DNA of 64,000 nucleotides from UBA6663 sp044226485 (GTDB lineage Bacteria; Chloroflexota; Anaerolineae; Anaerolineales; UBA6663), in contig JBGAGY010000015.1 of NCBI GenBank assembly GCA_044226485.1, positions 62,001 through 126,000 on the forward strand, in the 5' to 3' direction. The notes under the pieces are model-generated. The model searched no databases and was not told the origin of the DNA. It worked only from the letters and a program-made list of their open reading frames with translations. This document shows, one piece after another, positions 62,248-64,000 of this stretch. Every line of letters starts with the position of its first letter. Within the stretch, counting starts at the first letter, position 1. A program made the translations under genes and the position numbers.

Positions 62248-64000
62248 ATGCCCATCGAGTACATCGATCGCCCACCGCGCGTACAACCTGAACTCCCGGT
62301 CGCCCAGATCCCGATCCCGGCGCCGCCCAGCCGTGCGAACTCCAGCGGCCAGGACATCTTGCAGATGCTCCTGCCGCTGATCACGATCGTCGGCTTCGTG
62401 GCCGCCTCGGGCACCGGCAACGTCATGCTGATCCTGCCCATGGGCGGCGCCATGGTCGCCTCGGTCGGCTTCAGCATCTACCAGTCCTGGAAGGCCGGCC
62501 AGGCCTACAAGATCAAGGAAAAGCTGTACAAGGACACGCTGGTCGAGCTGCGCCAGGACATGAACCGGCAGCACAACGCCCAGCGCCTGCACTACCGCTT
62601 CAACTATCCGGACGTCGCGACCCTGCTCGATGTGGCCGGCCGTAAGGAAGTCAGCCGCTTCGGCTCACGACTGTGGGAGCGGCGCCCCGGCGACCGCGAC
62701 TTCGGCGCTGTGCGCATCGGCATCGGCAGCCGGCCGTCGACCGTCACGTACGTGCTCCAGGGCGGCGATGCTGAGGAGAGCCCACTGACCCGCGACGCCG
62801 CTCAACTGGCGGCCGATTCGCTGGTGCTCAGCGACGTCCCGATCACGATCCCGCTTCGCCCGGCCTTCGCGCCTGCGCCGATGCCCCCCGGGGGCGGTGA
62901 CGCCGGCGCGGCGCCGGCGCCCGGCAACAGCGACGGCATGCTCCAGGCCAAGCATACGCTCGGGATCTTCGGCGCCAACCCGACCCAGGCCGCCGACTAC
63001 GCCCGCGCCATGCTCGCGCACTTCTGCGGCTTCCATTCGGCTCAGGACACTCGCCTGTACGTCGTCGGCCACCCGCACAACGAGGCCAGCTGGCAGTGGG
63101 CCGAGTGGCTGCCGCATGCCACAGTGCGTGGCATCGGCGAGGACGATGAGGTCGGCAAGCCCAAGCAGTACGACCAGCTCTGCTTCGCTCCCGAGGGCGA
63201 CAAGGTCCAGGCCTTCTGGAAGCGCATCAAGAAGGAGCTCGACAGCCGCCAGGTGCGCCTGCGCGACACGAGCGATGACGACAAGGCCAACATCGGCGAC
63301 GTCACCCTGCCCTTCCTGCTGGTCGTGGTCGACCTGCTCGGCGAGATGCCCGAGGGCTCGCCGCTGAAAGAGGTCTCGGCCGAGGCCGTGGTCGCGACGA
63401 TCAACGGCAACGGCCCGACGCTCGGCGCCGCCATCGTCTTCCTGGCCAACTCGCCGACCCAGGTGCCGTCGGAGTGCCAAGCCATGATCGAGGTCGCGGC
63501 CGTCGGCGAGAAGACAGTCTTCCGCTACACCGAGGTCGGCTTCAACGCCGCGCGCTACCTCGGCACCGCCGACCTGCTCAACGCGCAGGATGCCCGCCAG
63601 CAGTTCGCGGCCCGCATCCGCCGCCTCGAGTTGCAACGCCCTTTCGGATCGGACCTGCCGCGCTCGGTCGACCTTCTCCAGATGGAGACGGTGCTGCGCG
63701 GCAAGCGCATCAACACGGCCGACAAGATCCCGCTGCCCGACAACTGGAAGCACAGCCTGGTGCCCAAGAACCAGGAATGGCTGAGCACGCCGATCGGCAT
63801 GGTCTCCAGCCGTGAGGTGCGCCACCTGATCTTCTCGGCCAAGGAAGGCGGCGACGGCGTCCACGGCATGATCGCCGGCACCACCGGCTCGGGCAAATCC
63901 GAACTGCTCCTGACCATGATCGCGGGCATGGCGATCAAGTACGACCCGCGCATCGTCAACTTCGTGCTGGTCGACTTCAAGGGCGGCGCCGCCTTCGAGC
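62248..64000 (+). CDS. eccC: Type VII secretion ATPase EccC/EssC (FtsK-SpoIIIE family), 3'-truncated by window edge
   Basis: At least 584 residues are visible; the frame is open to the right edge. Residues 1-36 are proline-rich, then two membrane helices follow (about 37-55 and 59-78: LLPLITIVGFVAAS; MLILPMGGAMVASVGFSIY) and a cytoplasmic stalk region. The first P-loop domain begins with GMIAGTTGSGKSELLLTMIAGMA (Walker A about 544-551) and FVLVDFKGGAAF, a hallmark of EccC. It is the motor that recognises and exports WXG100 substrates. Further ATPase domains lie beyond the window. The only core secretion gene seen, 20 kb from the WXG100 island. Confidence 0.95.
   Translation, partial: MPIEYIDRPPRVQPELPVAQIPIPAPPSRANSSGQDILQMLLPLITIVGFVAASGTGNVMLILPMGGAMVASVGFSIYQSWKAGQAYKIKEKLYKDTLVELRQDMNRQHNAQRLHYRFNYPDVATLLDVAGRKEVSRFGSRLWERRPGDRDFGAVRIGIGSRPSTVTYVLQGGDAEESPLTRDAAQLAADSLVLSDVPITIPLRPAFAPAPMPPGGGDAGAAPAPGNSDGMLQAKHTLGIFGANPTQAADYARAMLAHFCGFHSAQDTRLYVVGHPHNEASWQWAEWLPHATVRGIGEDDEVGKPKQYDQLCFAPEGDKVQAFWKRIKKELDSRQVRLRDTSDDDKANIGDVTLPFLLVVVDLLGEMPEGSPLKEVSAEAVVATINGNGPTLGAAIVFLANSPTQVPSECQAMIEVAAVGEKTVFRYTEVGFNAARYLGTADLLNAQDARQQFAARIRRLELQRPFGSDLPRSVDLLQMETVLRGKRINTADKIPLPDNWKHSLVPKNQEWLSTPIGMVSSREVRHLIFSAKEGGDGVHGMIAGTTGSGKSELLLTMIAGMAIKYDPRIVNFVLVDFKGGAAFE

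Overview
The window is GC-rich, densely coded bacterial chromosome, most likely from a member of the Chloroflexota (Anaerolineae or a relative). This assignment is inference. It rests on secreted proteins with P/T-rich linkers of the PTATPTPT type, many near-leaderless genes with a TANNNT -10 box 5-12 nt before the start codon, an actinobacterial-style EccC/WXG100 secretion system, ComP-like sensor kinases, and families of long intergenic palindromes. No rRNA, tRNA, CRISPR array, insertion sequence or integrase was seen.

Layout. 1-7.5 kb: a methyltransferase fragment, a flavin-binding oxidoreductase, a LysE exporter, prfB with its programmed frameshift site, ftsY, a type II pantothenate kinase, a GT2 glycosyltransferase, moaC and a leucine-rich-repeat protein. 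7.8-9.8 kb: moaD, moaE, threonine synthase. 9.9-15.6 kb: a fatty-acid oxidation operon (TetR regulator, acyl-CoA dehydrogenase, FadN-type fusion, thiolase) with a palindromic operator. 15.7-17.2 kb: proton antiporter plus PII-like protein. 17.6-23 kb: Ser/Thr kinase, secreted repeat protein and ADP-ribosylglycohydrolase in one operon. 23-34 kb: CAP protein, two tandem paralogous sensor kinases, an enolase-superfamily enzyme, arginase, two paralogous lipoproteins, and a NarL-type two-component pair.

34.3-42.5 kb is an accessory type VII (ESX-like) secretion island: four small WXG100-type proteins, two large proteins with the same WXG100 domain fused to different C-termini (one glycine-rich, one resembling a polymorphic toxin followed by a candidate immunity gene), two EspG-like chaperone candidates and a zinc-ribbon pseudokinase with a membrane anchor. 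The EccC ATPase lies apart, at the right edge (62.2 kb onward, cut by the window end). The divergent two-component system and tandem palindromes upstream of the first WXG100 promoter suggest regulated expression.

42.8-51.5 kb is a glycerol region: a two-component system overlapping a glycerol-kinase-like gene with degenerate catalytic motifs, a broken glpF, an intact glpK, a GlpA-like flavoprotein, and then SdhB-, SdhC- and SdhD-like subunits without SdhA. This looks like a chimeric membrane glycerol-3-phosphate:quinone oxidoreductase. 51.7-55.7 kb: a GT-C membrane protein, a phosphofructokinase with pyrophosphate-type motifs, and a class I aldolase followed by a strong terminator. Triose phosphate from glycerol would enter this pathway. 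56-62 kb: surface polysaccharide genes (AsnB-like protein without the catalytic cysteine, flippase, GT4 transferase, epimerase).
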